This document shows, one piece after another, positions 5,013 to 6,160 of a stretch of DNA of 6,160 nucleotides. The stretch's first letter is position 1; each line of letters opens with the position of its first letter. The notes beneath the pieces were generated by a model. It did not search any database and had not been told where the DNA came from. It was given only the letters and a program-made list of their open reading frames with translations. This stretch comes from a bacterium (lineage in GTDB: Bacteria; Elusimicrobiota; Elusimicrobia; UBA1565; UBA9628), in contig JAJYFI010000111.1 of the NCBI GenBank assembly GCA_021790955.1, positions 1 to 6,160 of the forward strand, in the 5' to 3' direction. Made by a program: the position numbers and the translations under genes.

Positions 5013-6160
5013 TCAATGTTCCAAAGCCTGCGCCGGACAGCGCGGGAAGGGCCGCGCCGATTCGAGGGCGAAGGCGGCCCGAAGAAGCGCTTTCTCGGCG
5101 AAAGCGGGCGCGAGAAGCTGGAGCCCGATGGGAAGGCCCTTTGAGGTGAGGCCGGAGGGCACGGAGATGCCGGGCAGACCCGCCAGATTGGCGGGGATCG
5201 TCAGGATGTCCGCCAGATACATCGAGAGGGGGTCTTTCAGGCGCTCGCCCATTTTGAAAGCCGGCACGGGAGAGGTGGGGGCCGCCAAAAGATCAAAGTC
5301 GCGGAAGGCATCCTCGAAGTCGCGGCGTATGAGCGTCCGCACGCGGTTCGCCTTTTCGTAATAGGCGTCGTGGTAGCCCGCGGAAAGGGCGTAGGTCCCC
5401 AGCATGATCCGGCGCTTGACCTCCGCTCCGAAACCGGCGCCGCGGGACTCCTCGTAGAGGGCGCCCAGATCCGGCGCGTTTTTCTCCGAAAAGCCGTAGC
5501 GGACCCCGTCGAAGCGAGCCAGGTTCGAGCTTGCCTCCGCGGGAGCGATGAGGTAATAGGCGCTGACGGCGTAATCGGTGTGGGGGAGGCTGACGTCGGA
5601 GACGACGGCGCCCGCCGACTCGAGAGCCCGGACGGCCTCGCGGACGCCGGCCAGGACCTCGGGGTCCGATCCCGGCGATTCGAAATATTGGCGCGGCAGG
5701 CCGATGCGCAGCCCTTTGACGCCGCCTTGGAGGCCGGCGACGTAGCCGCTTTCGGAGGCGGCTTTCGAGGTGGAGTCCCGGGGATCCTTCGCCGCGATGA
5801 CGTCGAGGAGCCGCGCGGCATCCTCGACCGCGCGGGAAAAGGGGCCGATCTGGTCGAGGGAGGACGCGAAGGCGACGAGGCCGAATCGCGAAACGAGCCC
5901 ATAGGTCGGTTTCAGGCCGACGATCCCGCAAAGCGCCGCAGGCTGCCGAATCGAACCGCCGGTGTCGGAGCCCAGGGAAAGGGGCGCGAAGCCCGCCGCC
6001 ACGGCCGCGGCCGAACCCCCCGAGGAGCCTCCCGGAACGTGCCCTGGAGCCCAGGGATTCTGCGTCGGAAAGAAGGAGGAGTTCTCCGTCGAGGAGCCCA
6101 TCGCGAACTCATCCAAGTTGGTTTTTCCGATGATGACCGCGTCCTCTCGCTTGAGGAGTT
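5013..6160 (-). CDS. gatA: Glutamyl-tRNA(Gln)/aspartyl-tRNA(Asn) amidotransferase subunit A (GatA), N-terminus outside window
   Basis: GatA is the glutaminase/amidase subunit of the cytoplasmic GatCAB complex. It releases ammonia from glutamine and passes it to GatB for amidation of misacylated Glu-tRNA(Gln) or Asp-tRNA(Asn). About 381 residues are visible. They open with [17 protein letters not shown], a hallmark GatA stretch, followed by the Gly/Ser amidase signature [14 protein letters not shown] (around 6003-6035) and [11 protein letters not shown], whose second Ser (codon 5952-5954) is the expected acyl-enzyme nucleophile. The C-terminal part ([36 protein letters not shown]) is typical and complete. 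The family is usually about 480-490 residues, so roughly 100 N-terminal residues, including the catalytic Lys, lie beyond 6160. The frame is open to the window edge; the TTG at 6116 falls inside the conserved NLDEF motif and is not the start. The TGA stop lies just ahead of the Nudix gene. No damage is seen. Confidence 0.97.
   Translation of the reverse strand, partial: LLKREDAVIIGKTNLDEFAMGSSTENSSFFPTQNPWAPGHVPGGSSGGSAAAVAAGFAPLSLGSDTGGSIRQPAALCGIVGLKPTYGLVSRFGLVAFASSLDQIGPFSRAVEDAARLLDVIAAKDPRDSTSKAASESGYVAGLQGGVKGLRIGLPRQYFESPGSDPEVLAGVREAVRALESAGAVVSDVSLPHTDYAVSAYYLIAPAEASSNLARFDGVRYGFSEKNAPDLGALYEESRGAGFGAEVKRRIMLGTYALSAGYHDAYYEKANRVRTLIRRDFEDAFRDFDLLAAPTSPVPAFKMGERLKDPLSMYLADILTIPANLAGLPGISVPSGLTSKGLPIGLQLLAPAFAEKALLRAAFALESARPFPRCPAQALEH
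5019..5022 (-). promoter_or_regulatory. Ribosome binding site deciding the Nudix start
   Basis: GGAA on the minus strand, within the last codons of gatA, lies 8 nt before the ATG at 5010 but only 2 nt before the alternative TTG at 5016. This spacing favours the ATG. It is a short, modest site. Confidence 0.5.

Noticed and set aside
5014..5016. TTG start for the Nudix gene overlapping the gatA stop (TTGA)
   Set aside because: The only Shine-Dalgarno-like GGAA would be 2 nt away. The ATG six bases downstream has proper spacing. It remains possible that both are used.
1..6160. CRISPR array, tRNA/rRNA gene, insertion sequence, prophage or defence system
   Set aside because: Nearly every base is accounted for by four tightly packed coding frames. 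No direct-repeat/spacer pattern, transposase motif, terminal inverted repeats or RNA gene was seen.

Overview
The window is a compact stretch of one high-GC (roughly mid-60s percent by eye) bacterial operon, read entirely from the minus strand. Four genes follow one another with no usable intergenic space: gatA (enters the window already in progress, 6160 down to 5013), a Nudix hydrolase (5010 to 4564), gatB (4567 to 3104) and a very large secreted protein (3107 to the window edge at 1, still open). The last two junctions are 4-bp ATGA stop/start overlaps and the first is a 2-bp gap, so the four genes are almost certainly co-transcribed and probably translationally coupled. I saw no promoter, terminator, tRNA, rRNA, CRISPR array or insertion sequence.

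Region 3104-6160 is translation machinery. GatA (amidase) and GatB (kinase/transamidase) are two subunits of the GatCAB tRNA-dependent amidotransferase, which turns Glu-tRNA(Gln) and/or Asp-tRNA(Asn) into Gln-tRNA(Gln)/Asn-tRNA(Asn). Between them sits an intact Nudix hydrolase resembling the MutT/diadenosine-polyphosphate group. GatC is not in the window and would be expected upstream of gatA or elsewhere.

Region 1-3107 is the unusual part. Read from the ATG at 3107 it is one uninterrupted frame of at least 1035 codons: an Ala/Val-rich Sec signal peptide, about twelve NHL-type beta-propeller blades (probably two six-bladed propellers), a fibronectin type III domain, a beta-rich region of unrecognised family, and a transglutaminase/protease-like fold with a visible Cys-His-Glu set. 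The C-terminus lies beyond the window. I do not know its function; the architecture suggests an exported scaffold or protein-processing enzyme.

Organism: a bacterium that uses the indirect tRNA amidation route, with a high-GC genome and exported multidomain proteins. The phylum cannot be fixed from this window; gene order and the NHL/FN3/transglutaminase architecture would suit a little-studied Gram-negative lineage known from environmental genomes (for example Elusimicrobiota or deltaproteobacteria-like groups), but this is a guess.
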